A DNA stretch of 64,000 nucleotides from Chryseobacterium indologenes (GCA_001013295.1 LAZY01000036.1:62001-126000), one strand, 5' to 3'; shown: positions 7,718 to 15,582, counted from the stretch's first letter. Numbers and translations: made by a program. Notes: generated from the sequence alone by a model not told the origin.

Positions 7718-7847
7718 AGACTCTACAATATCCAACTTGAGGTACTGGTATACCTGTACACAGATAAGAGAGCTCACGCCTAGGTCGTGAGCCTTTTACT
7801 TATCCTCTCGTGTACTTTTAAATTACCAGTTTTCAAGTCGAGATTCT
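7718..7847 (-). ncRNA. ssrS: Candidate 6S RNA (flavobacterial type)
   Basis: A 130-base stretch folds into one long interrupted hairpin. Paired segments, outside to inside: 7718-7724 with 7841-7847 (6 of 7), CTTGA 7736-7740 with 7833-7837, CTGGTA 7745-7750 with 7824-7829, GTACA 7756-7760 with 7811-7815, GATAAG 7763-7768 with 7799-7804, and GCTCACG 7772-7778 with CGTGAGC 7786-7792. A rod with internal bulges is the architecture of 6S RNA, which mimics an open promoter and sequesters RNA polymerase. Minus strand is favoured: a good promoter lies upstream (7909-7938), and a GCCGTTTTTATTTT tract follows the last arm. Not recognised by sequence match, only by structure and context. Confidence 0.55.
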
Positions 7848-7908
7848 AAGCAATAGCTTCTATATTTCTTTGAAGTATCGCAAAATTACTCTAATGAGTA
7901 ATCTTTTC

Positions 7909-7938
7909 CAAATATAAGAAATTTTCATTTTGTTACAA
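7909..7938 (-). promoter_or_regulatory. Promoter for the 6S-like RNA
   Basis: On the minus strand TTG (7936-7938) is followed after 19 bases by TATATTTG (7909-7916), a perfect match to the Bacteroidota TTG / TAnnTTTG promoter. Transcription would begin near 7903 and run into the hairpin. The TTG lies within the palindrome at 7931-7950. Confidence 0.6.
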
Positions 7939-7950
7939 GATCTTGTAACA
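7931..7950. promoter_or_regulatory. Perfect 20-bp palindrome, probable operator
   Basis: TGTTACAAGATCTTGTAACA is its own reverse complement. It sits 45 bases before the XRE regulator's start codon and overlaps the -33 element of the divergent RNA promoter. Small XRE regulators commonly bind such dyads upstream of their own gene, so autoregulation is likely and cross-control of the RNA promoter possible. Confidence 0.65.
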
Positions 7951-7994
7951 AAATTTGTAAAAAAAATTACGCCCTTTGTATAAAGTGCTACTAA

Positions 7995-8228
7995 ATGGAC
8001 GTTTTACAAGATGAATTACTAAAAAAATTTGGAGAACATGTCAAAGATTTAAGGCTTAAATCTGGGCTTACCCAAGATGATGTTGTTCTAAATAGTTCCA
8101 AAATTACTAAAGGTACAGTAAGCGATATAGAAAATGGAAAAAGAAATTTTGCATTTACTACATTAATTGATTTGGCGAGAGGTCTAAACGTATCCCCTAA
8201 GGATTTGTTAGATTTTAAAATTGATTAG
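7995..8228 (+). CDS. Small XRE/Cro-type HTH regulator
   Basis: A 77-aa protein that is almost entirely one helix-turn-helix domain: GEHVKDLRLKSGLTQDDVVLNS (helices 1-2), KITKGTVSDIENGKRNFAF (recognition helix and cap) and LIDLARGLNVSPKDLL (helices 4-5). Size and layout resemble restriction-modification controller (C) proteins and immunity-type repressors. It is convergent with the Mrr-like nuclease gene. A perfect palindrome lies upstream and an intrinsic terminator follows at 8268-8298. It probably represses its own promoter; whether it controls the defence genes is unknown. Confidence 0.85.
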   Translation: MDVLQDELLKKFGEHVKDLRLKSGLTQDDVVLNSSKITKGTVSDIENGKRNFAFTTLIDLARGLNVSPKDLLDFKID

Positions 8229-8263
8229 AAATTATAGATTTGTCTTTAAATAAAATAAAAAAT

Positions 8264-8346
8264 AAGCTCCGAAGTCTTCAGACTTCTGGTTTTTTTTAAT
8301 AGATTGGTTTATTTTATTGACAAATTCAGGAGACTTTGCGGAGCTT
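8264..8346. repeat. Fold-back intergenic repeat B, copy 3, with terminator
   Basis: Outer arms AAGCTCCG (8264-8271) and CGGAGCTT (8339-8346) are perfect complements and continue inward as AAGTCT/AGACTT. Inside the left arm GAAGTC-TTCA-GACTTC is followed by a run of eight or nine T, an intrinsic terminator for the XRE gene on the plus strand. The repeat therefore separates two convergent genes. Confidence 0.65.
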
Positions 8347-8375
8347 GGGAATAGGGGGATAGCAATTTTAATCTT

Positions 8376-9260
8376 TTAAAGACTATTCATGGGGTTCTCC
8401 CAATTGTAACTATGTAGCTTGTTTTTTAAAGCTGATTCAAGTTTATTTCTAATATTTTCTTTGTCAATTTTAGATTCAGTAGTTAACTTTAAAATATCAT
8501 AAAATCTTTTAGAGTTTATAAGTTCAATAGGTATACCTCTATCATCTGATTTTTTAACTGTTTTACTTGCTCCGCTTTGAAAATCTGATGTAGTAACAAA
8601 AATTCCTTTTGGTATACCAGACAGAAAAAGAGCACCTGCTAGCTCTCTTATTTGATCAACCTTTATTTTATTCTTGTATCTCTTAACTTGGACACCAATT
8701 TGCTTTCCTTTCTTTTCTAGAATGACATCAATTCCTCCATCATTTGAATAACCTGTCACAATAGCATCATATCCTAGATCCTTAAAAACCTGTCCTGTTA
8801 CATCTTCAAATAATTTTGGATGTAGACTAAATCTTGCTTCGTATTTAGCTAAAAGATATTTTGAAATTTCATTGATTGGAATATCGATATTCTGCAAATC
8901 TAATTTTTTCAATAGGCCTGCAGTACCATAGAAGAATTGCCATAACTGCCATACCTTAGCACTAACATTCACATCCTTTATTATTCTCCACCAACCACAT
9001 TTATTACAGTGATGAAAAAATGCTTCACAGGAATATCTAGAAAGATCAAGCTCCCACATTTCTTCATCCATTCCTTCTTCATAACACCAACTTTTTCCCA
9101 ATTGATGAAAGTTATAAATTTCTTTTAAATCTACATCCCAATAATCATCTATTGAAAACACTTCTAATTTGTTTTGACAAAAGACACATTCTTGCATATG
9201 TGGATTGTTATCACCAACTTTTAATGGGCTATCAAAATGATCATATTCGAAGATTGACAT
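8376..9260 (-). CDS. Mrr-like restriction endonuclease
   Basis: A 294-aa protein with two parts. Residues 1-100 carry two Cys pairs (C25/C28, C85/C88), probably a zinc-ribbon. Residues about 150-260 are an Mrr-type PD-(D/E)XK nuclease: FEDVTGQVFKDLGYDAIVTG, GGIDVI with the metal-binding Asp178, then VQVKRYK with Gln191 and Lys193, and VDQIRELAGALF. Mrr-catalytic proteins cut foreign DNA, often methylated (type IV restriction). No methyltransferase or specificity subunit is adjacent, consistent with type IV. It is convergent with the XRE gene and lies at the end of a defence-gene run. Confidence 0.85.
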   Translation of the reverse strand: MSIFEYDHFDSPLKVGDNNPHMQECVFCQNKLEVFSIDDYWDVDLKEIYNFHQLGKSWCYEEGMDEEMWELDLSRYSCEAFFHHCNKCGWWRIIKDVNVSAKVWQLWQFFYGTAGLLKKLDLQNIDIPINEISKYLLAKYEARFSLHPKLFEDVTGQVFKDLGYDAIVTGYSNDGGIDVILEKKGKQIGVQVKRYKNKIKVDQIRELAGALFLSGIPKGIFVTTSDFQSGASKTVKKSDDRGIPIELINSKRFYDILKLTTESKIDKENIRNKLESALKNKLHSYNWENPMNSL

Positions 9261-9332
9261 AATTATAAATATCAGGAAGTACAGATTTACGAATTATATA
9301 AAGTCCAGTTTTATGCAGTGCTAGCTAATATG

Positions 9333-10151
9333 TTAATCCCAAATTGAAGATCCTAGATGTTCAGGCAAGATTGTATTGACCATATCAGACATCCAAAATA
9401 ATTGTGTTTCGAAATCACCTTCACCATCATCATCCATATTTATAAATTTTTCATGCCCACAAGCATGTATTTTATCATCAATTAATTTACCAAAAAATAA
9501 TGCATTGTTTATTCCATATTTATCATAAAGCTCTTTTTTATTAAATTTTTTATCATTATTAATTAGATTTTCAATTTCTTCATTTATTGAGGGAATAAAG
9601 TACTCATAGTCATCTATAGATTGATTGTGAGAAAAATCATTTGAACATACCTGGATTGTTTGATGACTTTGTGTGGCTGTACCTTGTTCAGTGTATTTAA
9701 TATCTCCAATTAAAGCAACATTTATTAAATGTCCATCACATTGTTTACAAAAAGGAAAATTAACATCAATAATTCTATCTATTTTTTTCGAATTATGATC
9801 AACTAATGCAATATAATATTTACGTCCTTCCTTTTGAAATTTTGAATAATCTTCTAAGTTTTTATATTTTAATGATGATGTTACATCAAATCTGGCCGAA
9901 TAGTTATTATACTGACCTGTAAAGTCACAGTGATCTCCACAATCTAGGGTTGGTGTTAGATCCATTTTTAGATACCCTTCTTTAAAAAAAATTAATTCAG
10001 ATAATAGTCCCACATAAAGTTTTGGGTCGGTGATATTCTTATCTCTTTCTTTTTCAAGAATGTAAAAAGCTTTTTCAAAACCATGTTTTTTTGCTATTGC
10101 AAAATAGTTAGCCCTTAAATCTCTAAATTTACTTGCTGGGTGTTGTGTCAT
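9333..10151 (-). CDS. Unrecognised defence-island protein (272 aa)
   Basis: A 272-aa cytosolic protein I cannot assign. A helical N-terminus (FRDLRANYFAIAKKHGFEKA) is followed by a central block with CGDHCDFTGQYNNYSARFDV, then SSLKYKNLEDYSKF and KYYIALVDH. The spacing Asp...Asp-Val-Thr...Lys is compatible with a PD-(D/E)XK nuclease-like core, but this is speculative. A FCKQCDGHL pair and two later Cys may bind zinc. Gene composition is AT-rich like its neighbours. It lies 72 bases upstream of the Mrr-like gene on the same strand. Confidence 0.6.
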   Translation of the reverse strand: MTQHPASKFRDLRANYFAIAKKHGFEKAFYILEKERDKNITDPKLYVGLLSELIFFKEGYLKMDLTPTLDCGDHCDFTGQYNNYSARFDVTSSLKYKNLEDYSKFQKEGRKYYIALVDHNSKKIDRIIDVNFPFCKQCDGHLINVALIGDIKYTEQGTATQSHQTIQVCSNDFSHNQSIDDYEYFIPSINEEIENLINNDKKFNKKELYDKYGINNALFFGKLIDDKIHACGHEKFINMDDDGEGDFETQLFWMSDMVNTILPEHLGSSIWD

Positions 10152-10315
10152 ATTAATTTATTTTTTTAGGTTATTAATGATTAAAATATTTGATATTGTA
10201 ATTTATTTATAATAGTCGTAATTCCCTTAATCAAATTATTTTCTAATATTTTTTATTATAAAATAACTGCTAATGCAAAAAAACCACATTTTGTTAACAA
10301 TATTAGCAACAGTTT

Positions 10316-11170
10316 TTATTTATGATAGTTTAAAAATCTCATAATAACGCCTGTTAAATATAGAATAAACTCAATTTCATTCCTATTTACATTGTCAGAA
10401 TGTTTTGCATTATTATTTTGGAATTTATTATAATAATCCGTCACAGTAATAAAAAGATTCGATACTTCGTTAGAAACATTATTTTCTTTCAAATAGTTAC
10501 CTAAACTAGTCTTTTGGTTTTCTAGACTTTTTTGATTATTAAATTTTTCTTTTAGTAATAATTCTAATGATAATCTTAAATTATCAACAACATTTCTCTC
10601 CTTTCCAATTACATCAATTTCATGTAAACTCTTTTTAAAAAGCTCATAGCTTTTTGGATATTCTTGTAACCAATCCAAATTATCATCTACAAGTTTTTTG
10701 TCAAGTAGTTTTGCACCTAGTGGATAGAAAATTATTTCATCCTCATTTATTTTTATTTGTAAGGGTACAGAACTAATTTGAATTGAATCTGCAATATCAG
10801 AGATGAATTTCTTTTTCTTTGCAATTGGCACTTTTTTCATCCAAGAAATTGCTTCAATTCCAAGTAATATCTTTTTTAAATTATCTTGATGTTTTAAAAA
10901 TTGATATGTTGAGCTATCTCCAATTGTCCTATCAAACATGTTATCAAAGCTCATATAACCTGATGTTTTCGTTCTATGAGCTCCTATAATTTCATAAAAT
11001 TCATCTTCGATTTCAGATTTAGACAAAAATTCATAGCCAAGGTGTTTTTCATAAGCATTTAAAACACGATTTTTAAATTCTTGCCATTTTTCATCTTCCG
11101 AAATATCAATTTTCCATCTTTTATAAAAACCTTTTAATTTAATATCAACTTCATTACTATTTTTTGCCAT
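10316..11170 (-). CDS. Unrecognised protein with HEPN-like C-terminus (284 aa)
   Basis: A 284-aa protein. The N-terminal part (SEDEKWQEFKNRVLNAYEKH...FYEIIGAHRTKTSGYMSF) is of a kind found fused to abortive-infection modules. The C-terminal 100 residues form a helical bundle with NVVDNLRLSLELLLKEKF, then NNNAKHSDNV and EFILYLTGVIMRF. The Arg...Asn-x-(x)-Lys-His arrangement is typical of HEPN-like (RNase-type) domains seen in phage-defence proteins. No signal peptide. Lies between the 272-aa protein and a SEFIR gene, all on the minus strand. Domain names are by eye and uncertain. Confidence 0.55.
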   Translation of the reverse strand: MAKNSNEVDIKLKGFYKRWKIDISEDEKWQEFKNRVLNAYEKHLGYEFLSKSEIEDEFYEIIGAHRTKTSGYMSFDNMFDRTIGDSSTYQFLKHQDNLKKILLGIEAISWMKKVPIAKKKKFISDIADSIQISSVPLQIKINEDEIIFYPLGAKLLDKKLVDDNLDWLQEYPKSYELFKKSLHEIDVIGKERNVVDNLRLSLELLLKEKFNNQKSLENQKTSLGNYLKENNVSNEVSNLFITVTDYYNKFQNNNAKHSDNVNRNEIEFILYLTGVIMRFLNYHK

Positions 11171-11326
11171 ATTAGTAGATTATGTCATTGTAGCAAATAT
11201 CCAATTTATGCATTAATCAATATACTATTATATACAATTGCGCTAAATATTATTTTTAATTATCTATTTGCTAGTCATTAAATATAAAAAATAAATATAC
11301 TATTTCCTTACGGTAAACCATAAAAC

Positions 11327-11371
11327 AAAAAACCGTCCCACAAAAAGTAGAACGGTTAGTATATTAATTTG
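11327..11371 (-). terminator. Terminator after the SEFIR gene (near-copy of the groL terminator)
   Basis: On the minus strand AACCGTTCT...GGACGGTTTTTT forms a hairpin with a T-tract. About 45 bases here differ from the groL terminator at 12463-12508 at only a handful of positions, so the two form a direct repeat flanking the SEFIR gene. The rest of 11171-11417 holds only a partial repeat-B arm (CCGAAGTTTCCCAACTTTG). Confidence 0.7.
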
Positions 11372-11417
11372 CTTTCGCTATCCGAAGTTTCCCAACTTTG
11401 TCCAGCGGGATTTTAAA

Positions 11418-12419
11418 TTAATAATTTTCATCAAGAAATAAATCTAAACTTAACTTCTCATTTATATTAGTGAAATGATTTTTAATTAAGAAATTTTTCA
11501 GTGGAAATTCTCTTTCAAAAACCCCATTTTCCGTATAGATTTTCACAATTATACTTTTATCAATTAATTCTTTGATAGTATAATTTCTTAATGTTATCTG
11601 TTCTAAATTAATTATTTTAATTTGTTGAGAGAAAATTCTATTTGCCGATTCAATTAAACAAATCTTATAATCTCCTTCAATTCTTCCATCTACTTCAAAA
11701 GATACAGCTTGCTTTGGATAATAAATCTCTATACTATAATCATTAAGAACTTCTTCGTTTAAATTCTTAAACCCAACACTTAAATTGAATTCTATATTTT
11801 TTAACAATTTAGCAAAATATGAACTACCATCTTGAGAAATATTTAACTCTAATATCTCTATACCTTCACTTTTTCCCTGTTCTTTAGAGAACATTGATGG
11901 AACCTCTTTTGTATTTATTTCTGGAAGTTTAGATGCTACTTCATTGAATTTATATAAGTCAATATCTAATAATTTAGAAAATAGCTTTTGTTTTTCGTTC
12001 TCATTATTTTCTCTCAAGTTAATTATTTCTCGCGCTTTAAAAAATAATGGAATTATAGAGTTTTCTCTTCCATCAAATGATACTAAAATATACTTATTGG
12101 GATTCTCTTCTAAATCTTTTAGTATGAGAGAATATTCTGTTCCAACTCCTCCTATAAAACTTTCTGCTTTTGTTTTATAACCTTCAGAAAGTACAACTAT
12201 TACTTTGTTATAATTGGTAATACCTTTATGCATCATTACCTTAAAATCTTTTGCTGTTTCACTCTGTATTAGCATTCTATCTACTTCAGCGTGAAAGCCG
12301 TTGTCACGTAATAGATTTGTGAAAGCATGGACTTTTTCTTGATGTTCTTCATTGTCCCAACTATAAGTTACAAATACATTTATTTTTTGTTCGTCATTTT
12401 TTTTTTGATTTTCCTCCAT
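11418..12419 (-). CDS. SEFIR/TIR-family defence protein
   Basis: A 333-aa cytosolic protein. Residues about 13-150 are a SEFIR domain: INVFVTYSWDNEEHQEKVHA (first strand and box 1), LLRDNGFHAEVDRML, NKVIVVLSEGYKTKAES (box 2 region) and KYILVSFDGRENSIIPLFF. SEFIR is a TIR relative; bacterial SEFIR proteins have been described as abortive-infection effectors that deplete NAD+. The C-terminal 170 residues are beta-rich and not recognised; in such proteins this part usually senses infection. Single gene bounded by duplicated terminators, next to groL. Confidence 0.85.
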   Translation of the reverse strand: MEENQKKNDEQKINVFVTYSWDNEEHQEKVHAFTNLLRDNGFHAEVDRMLIQSETAKDFKVMMHKGITNYNKVIVVLSEGYKTKAESFIGGVGTEYSLILKDLEENPNKYILVSFDGRENSIIPLFFKAREIINLRENNENEKQKLFSKLLDIDLYKFNEVASKLPEINTKEVPSMFSKEQGKSEGIEILELNISQDGSSYFAKLLKNIEFNLSVGFKNLNEEVLNDYSIEIYYPKQAVSFEVDGRIEGDYKICLIESANRIFSQQIKIINLEQITLRNYTIKELIDKSIIVKIYTENGVFEREFPLKNFLIKNHFTNINEKLSLDLFLDENY

Positions 12420-12462
12420 TGGTTCTGTTTTTATTTATATTAAGATTTTTATAATTTGGTTA

Positions 12463-12508
12463 AAAAAACCGCTCCACAAAAAGCAGAACGGTTTATATAT
12501 TAAATTTG
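12463..12508 (-). terminator. groL intrinsic terminator
   Basis: Minus-strand AAACCGTTCTGC...GAGCGGTTTTTTT, 17 bases past the groL stop. Nearly identical to the terminator at 11327-11371. Confidence 0.75.
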
Positions 12509-12524
12509 TCTTAGCGACTTGCTA

Positions 12525-14150
12525 CTACATCATTCCTGGCATTCCACCACCCATTGGCATAGCTGGTTCAGCGCTCTTCACTTCAGTGATAACACATTCA
12601 GTAGTAAGAAGCATTCCAGATACAGAAGCTGCGTTTTCAAGGGCAACTCTTGTTACTTTAGTTGGGTCAATGATACCTGCTTCAAGCATTTGAACATACT
12701 CGTCAGTTTTCGCATTGTATCCGAAGTCACCTGTTCCTTCTGCTACTTTAGCAACGATTACAGAACCTTCACCACCTGCGTTAGCAACGATTTGTCTTAA
12801 TGGCTCCTCGATCGCTCTCTTAACGATTTTGATACCTGTGTTTTCGTCAGCGTTAGCACCAGAAAGGTTGTCTAGAGATTTGATTGCTCTTACTAAAGCA
12901 ACACCTCCACCTGCAACGATACCTTCTTCAACAGCTGCTCTTGTAGCGTGAAGGGCATCATCTACTCTGTCTTTTTTCTCTTTCATTTCTACTTCAGAAG
13001 CAGCACCTACGTAAAGTACAGCAACACCACCAGCTAACTTAGCTAATCTTTCCTGAAGTTTTTCTCTGTCATAGTCAGAAGTTGTAGTTTCCATCTGAGC
13101 TTTGATCTGAGCTACTCTTCCTTTAATTTTCGCTTCGTCACCACCACCGTTTACAACAGTTGTGTTGTCTTTGTCGATCGTTACTTTCTCAGCAGTTCCA
13201 AGCATATCTAAAGAGATGTTTTCCATAGTGAAACCTTGCTCTTCAGAGATCACCTGTCCACCTGTAAGGATTGCGATATCTTCTAACATTGCTTTTCTTC
13301 TGTCTCCGAATCCTGGAGCTTTTACAGCAGCAATTTTAAGAGAACCTCTTAGTTTGTTGACTACCAAAGTAGCTAAAGCTTCACCTTCAACTTCTTCAGA
13401 GATAATTAATAGAGACTTACCACCTTGTGCAATTGGCTCAAGAACCGGAAGTAATTCTTTCATTGAAGAGATTTTCTTCTCTACTAAAAGGATATATGGG
13501 TTTTCTAGTTCAGCTAACATTTTCTCAGGGTTAGTCACGAAGTATGGTGACTGGTACCCTCTGTCAAACTGCATACCTTCTACAACATCTACAGTTGTAT
13601 CGATACCTTTAGCTTCTTCTACAGTGATTACACCTTCTTTTCCAACTTTTCCGAAAGCTTCAGCGATTAAAGCACCGATAGTTTCGTCGTTGTTAGCAGA
13701 TACAGAAGCAACTTGCTTTACTTTATCTGTAGAATCTCCAACCTCCTGAGACTGTGTTTTAAGGTTTTCAACAACTGCAGTTACTGCTTTGTCGATTCCT
13801 CTTTTAAGATCCATTGGATTAGCACCAGCCGCTACATTCTTAAGACCTTCTCTTACGATAGCTTGTGCCAATACAGTAGCGGTAGTAGTACCGTCTCCTG
13901 CGATATCATTAGTTTTGGACGCAACTTCTTTTACCATTTGCGCTCCCATATTTTCTACTCTGTCTTCAAGTTCGATTTCTTTTGCAACAGAAACACCATC
14001 CTTAGTTACGTGTGGAGCACCGAAAGATTTTTCGATTACTACATTTCTCCCTTTAGGACCTAAAGTTACTTTTACTGCATTAGCCAATGCATCAACTCCT
14101 CTCTTTAGAGCGTCTCTTGATTCAATATCGAATTTTATTTCTTTTGCCAT
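12525..14150 (-). CDS. groL: Chaperonin GroEL (Hsp60)
   Basis: A 541-aa protein, the usual GroEL length, starting MAKEIKFDIESRDALKRGVD and ending GGGMPGMM. It has the ATP-binding signature VTLGPKGRNVVIEKSFGAP, GDGTTTATVLAQAI and the intermediate-domain motif AAVEEGIVAGGGVAL. It forms the double-ring folding chamber for cytosolic proteins with GroES. It follows groS by 111 bases, with two hairpins in the gap. Intrinsic terminator downstream. I did not see a CIRCE element upstream of groS. Open frames on the opposite strand over this gene are composition artefacts. Confidence 0.99.
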   Translation of the reverse strand: MAKEIKFDIESRDALKRGVDALANAVKVTLGPKGRNVVIEKSFGAPHVTKDGVSVAKEIELEDRVENMGAQMVKEVASKTNDIAGDGTTTATVLAQAIVREGLKNVAAGANPMDLKRGIDKAVTAVVENLKTQSQEVGDSTDKVKQVASVSANNDETIGALIAEAFGKVGKEGVITVEEAKGIDTTVDVVEGMQFDRGYQSPYFVTNPEKMLAELENPYILLVEKKISSMKELLPVLEPIAQGGKSLLIISEEVEGEALATLVVNKLRGSLKIAAVKAPGFGDRRKAMLEDIAILTGGQVISEEQGFTMENISLDMLGTAEKVTIDKDNTTVVNGGGDEAKIKGRVAQIKAQMETTTSDYDREKLQERLAKLAGGVAVLYVGAASEVEMKEKKDRVDDALHATRAAVEEGIVAGGGVALVRAIKSLDNLSGANADENTGIKIVKRAIEEPLRQIVANAGGEGSVIVAKVAEGTGDFGYNAKTDEYVQMLEAGIIDPTKVTRVALENAASVSGMLLTTECVITEVKSAEPAMPMGGGMPGMM

Positions 14151-14166
14151 GTTTAGTTGTATTAAA

Positions 14167-14254
14167 GTACAATGTATAATGTACCATTGTACGAGATTTA
14201 CTTTTTAATGTTTGATTTTTTATCAGTCATGAATGCATTGTACCTTGTACAATG
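14167..14254. repeat. Paired TACAATG palindromes between groS and groL
   Basis: Two hairpins fill the 111-base groS-groL gap: GTACAATG (14167-14174) with CATTGTAC (14185-14192), and CATTGTA (14236-14242) with TACAATG (14248-14254). The same 7-8 base word is used in both. Neither is followed by a T-run in the direction of transcription, so they are more likely repeats or RNA-processing/stability structures than terminators. Confidence 0.55.
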
Positions 14255-14261
14255 TACAGAT

Positions 14262-14540
14262 TTACCCGATGATTCCTAATAAATCAGCTTCTCTTACGAT
14301 CAAATAATCTTTACCTTCTAACTTCAATTCAGAACCTGAATATTTCCCATAAAGAACTTTGTCACCTACCTGAACAGTTGTAGGCTCATCTTTTTTACCA
14401 GGTCCTACTGCCACTACAGTACCTTCTTGCGGCTTTTCCTTTGCAGTATCCGGGATGATGATTCCTGAAGCTGTTTTAGTTTCTGCTGCGATTGGCTCTA
14501 CCAGAACTCTGTCTGCCAATGGTTTAAAGTTTACTGACAT
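14262..14540 (-). CDS. groS: Co-chaperonin GroES (Hsp10)
   Basis: A 92-aa protein, MSVNFKPLADRVLVEPIAAE, with the mobile loop TKTASGIIIPDTAKEKPQEG and GKYSGSELKLEGKDYLIVRE. It forms the heptameric lid of GroEL. First gene of the groS-groL unit. Length and order are normal. Confidence 0.98.
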   Translation of the reverse strand: MSVNFKPLADRVLVEPIAAETKTASGIIIPDTAKEKPQEGTVVAVGPGKKDEPTTVQVGDKVLYGKYSGSELKLEGKDYLIVREADLLGIIG

Positions 14541-14665
14541 AATATATTTATTTTTTAATTATTTCTGTGTTGTAATTCTCTAAATGTATGCCATGAGACG
14601 CTGATGGCTGAAATGGCAGACTTTTATTTTCGAATGTGAAAATTTGGCAGAAAAATGAAAAATGA

Positions 14666-14687
14666 AAGCCGGAAAAACTTCCGGCTT
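14666..14687 (-). terminator. Intrinsic terminator
   Basis: AAGCCGGAA and TTCCGGCTT form a 9-bp stem. On the minus strand it is followed by TCATTTTTCATTTTT. Ends the gene at 14728-15450, which lies upstream of it on that strand. Confidence 0.75.
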
Positions 14688-14727
14688 CTATTCTTACGTG
14701 TTATGAGACTAATATCTTGTTCTCTGT

Positions 14728-15450
14728 TTACTGAATGGGTTCCAGATACATTTTTCTACCCTTTATATCCATTTCCTGATTCACAATTTTTCTGGTCTGT
14801 GGGTCGATATAATAGGTCGTTGTGGAGGATTTACCCGAGATGTCATCAGTAGTTTTTACCATCCATACCGGATGCCCTTTATATTCGGATTTTTTTGTTT
14901 CCAGAATGTAGGCTTTCATCATTCCTTTATGGACTGCATTGGGATTGTAATCAAAAATGGAAATTTCTGGAGTATAATTTTCTTTTAAAGGAAGAAACCT
15001 TATCAACATTGCATAGCTGCTGCTGTCGAAATACTGGGCTGCCGGAAGATCTATAAGGTCTTTTTTTCCGGATTTTTTATCCAGATAATATCCGGTCACT
15101 TTATCTTTTCCAGACTTCAGGACCATATCCCGCATCATATTGTACGAAGAATGATAGGCAGGCAGAAAGTTCGCTGTTTTTACCAGGGTGCTATCTGTCC
15201 AGTTAGAATCCGGTGCCTGTTTTAATTTTACGGTGGTTCTGATGAGAAGATCTGTTTTATTTAATTTTTTAAGCTCGGTGGTAATGCTTCCCATTTCTAT
15301 TTTGGAACCTGCATTTTCAGCATACCATATTGCTTCGGAGGTTTCATCTTTTATCAATTTGGGATCTATACCGGAGTTTTCAGGAGTCAATAGCTTTTGC
15401 GAAAAAAGTTGAGCACTACTTATTATGAATAGGAAAAGAATTGTTTTCAT
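14728..15450 (-). CDS. Secreted protein of unknown function (240 aa)
   Basis: Begins with a signal peptide, MKTILFLFIISSAQLFSQ, and has a mature part of about 220 residues. The C-terminal half alternates strands: KAYILETKKSEYKGHPVWMV, then TTTYYIDPQTRKIVNQEMDI and KGRKMYLEP. This resembles the half-barrel of lipoprotein-sorting/DUF3108-type exported proteins, where a value measured in a substrate-binding groove is not known. Probably periplasmic. It is monocistronic with its own terminator. Function unknown. Confidence 0.7.
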   Translation of the reverse strand: MKTILFLFIISSAQLFSQKLLTPENSGIDPKLIKDETSEAIWYAENAGSKIEMGSITTELKKLNKTDLLIRTTVKLKQAPDSNWTDSTLVKTANFLPAYHSSYNMMRDMVLKSGKDKVTGYYLDKKSGKKDLIDLPAAQYFDSSSYAMLIRFLPLKENYTPEISIFDYNPNAVHKGMMKAYILETKKSEYKGHPVWMVKTTDDISGKSSTTTYYIDPQTRKIVNQEMDIKGRKMYLEPIQ

Positions 15451-15547
15451 GATTTTTTATTAATAAGTAGAAGGGGAATGCAAAAAAGTTACAACTTTTT
15501 GATTTTTAACTCTTTTCTGTTTCTGGATTGATATTTTATAAAAAGAA

Positions 15548-15572
15548 AAAGTTCACCATGTGGGTGAACTTT
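15548..15572 (-). terminator. Intrinsic terminator
   Basis: AAAGTTCACC and GGTGAACTTT form a 10-bp stem with a 5-base loop. On the minus strand a TTCTTTTTATAAAA tract follows. Lies 10 bases past the stop of the gene at 15583-16473. Confidence 0.75.
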
Positions 15573-15582
15573 AGATTTGATC

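Noticed and set aside
1382..8346. CRISPR array
   Set aside because: Repeats are few, unevenly spaced and palindromic at large scale, with no cas gene.
7995..12419. Prophage or integrative element
   Set aside because: No integrase, phage or conjugation gene, and no tRNA; only terminator duplication suggests insertion.
13162..13749. Long plus-strand frame opposite groL
   Set aside because: Antisense of a conserved gene; arises from codon bias of groL.
14541..14640. CIRCE heat-shock operator before groS
   Set aside because: No TTAGCACTC dyad found.
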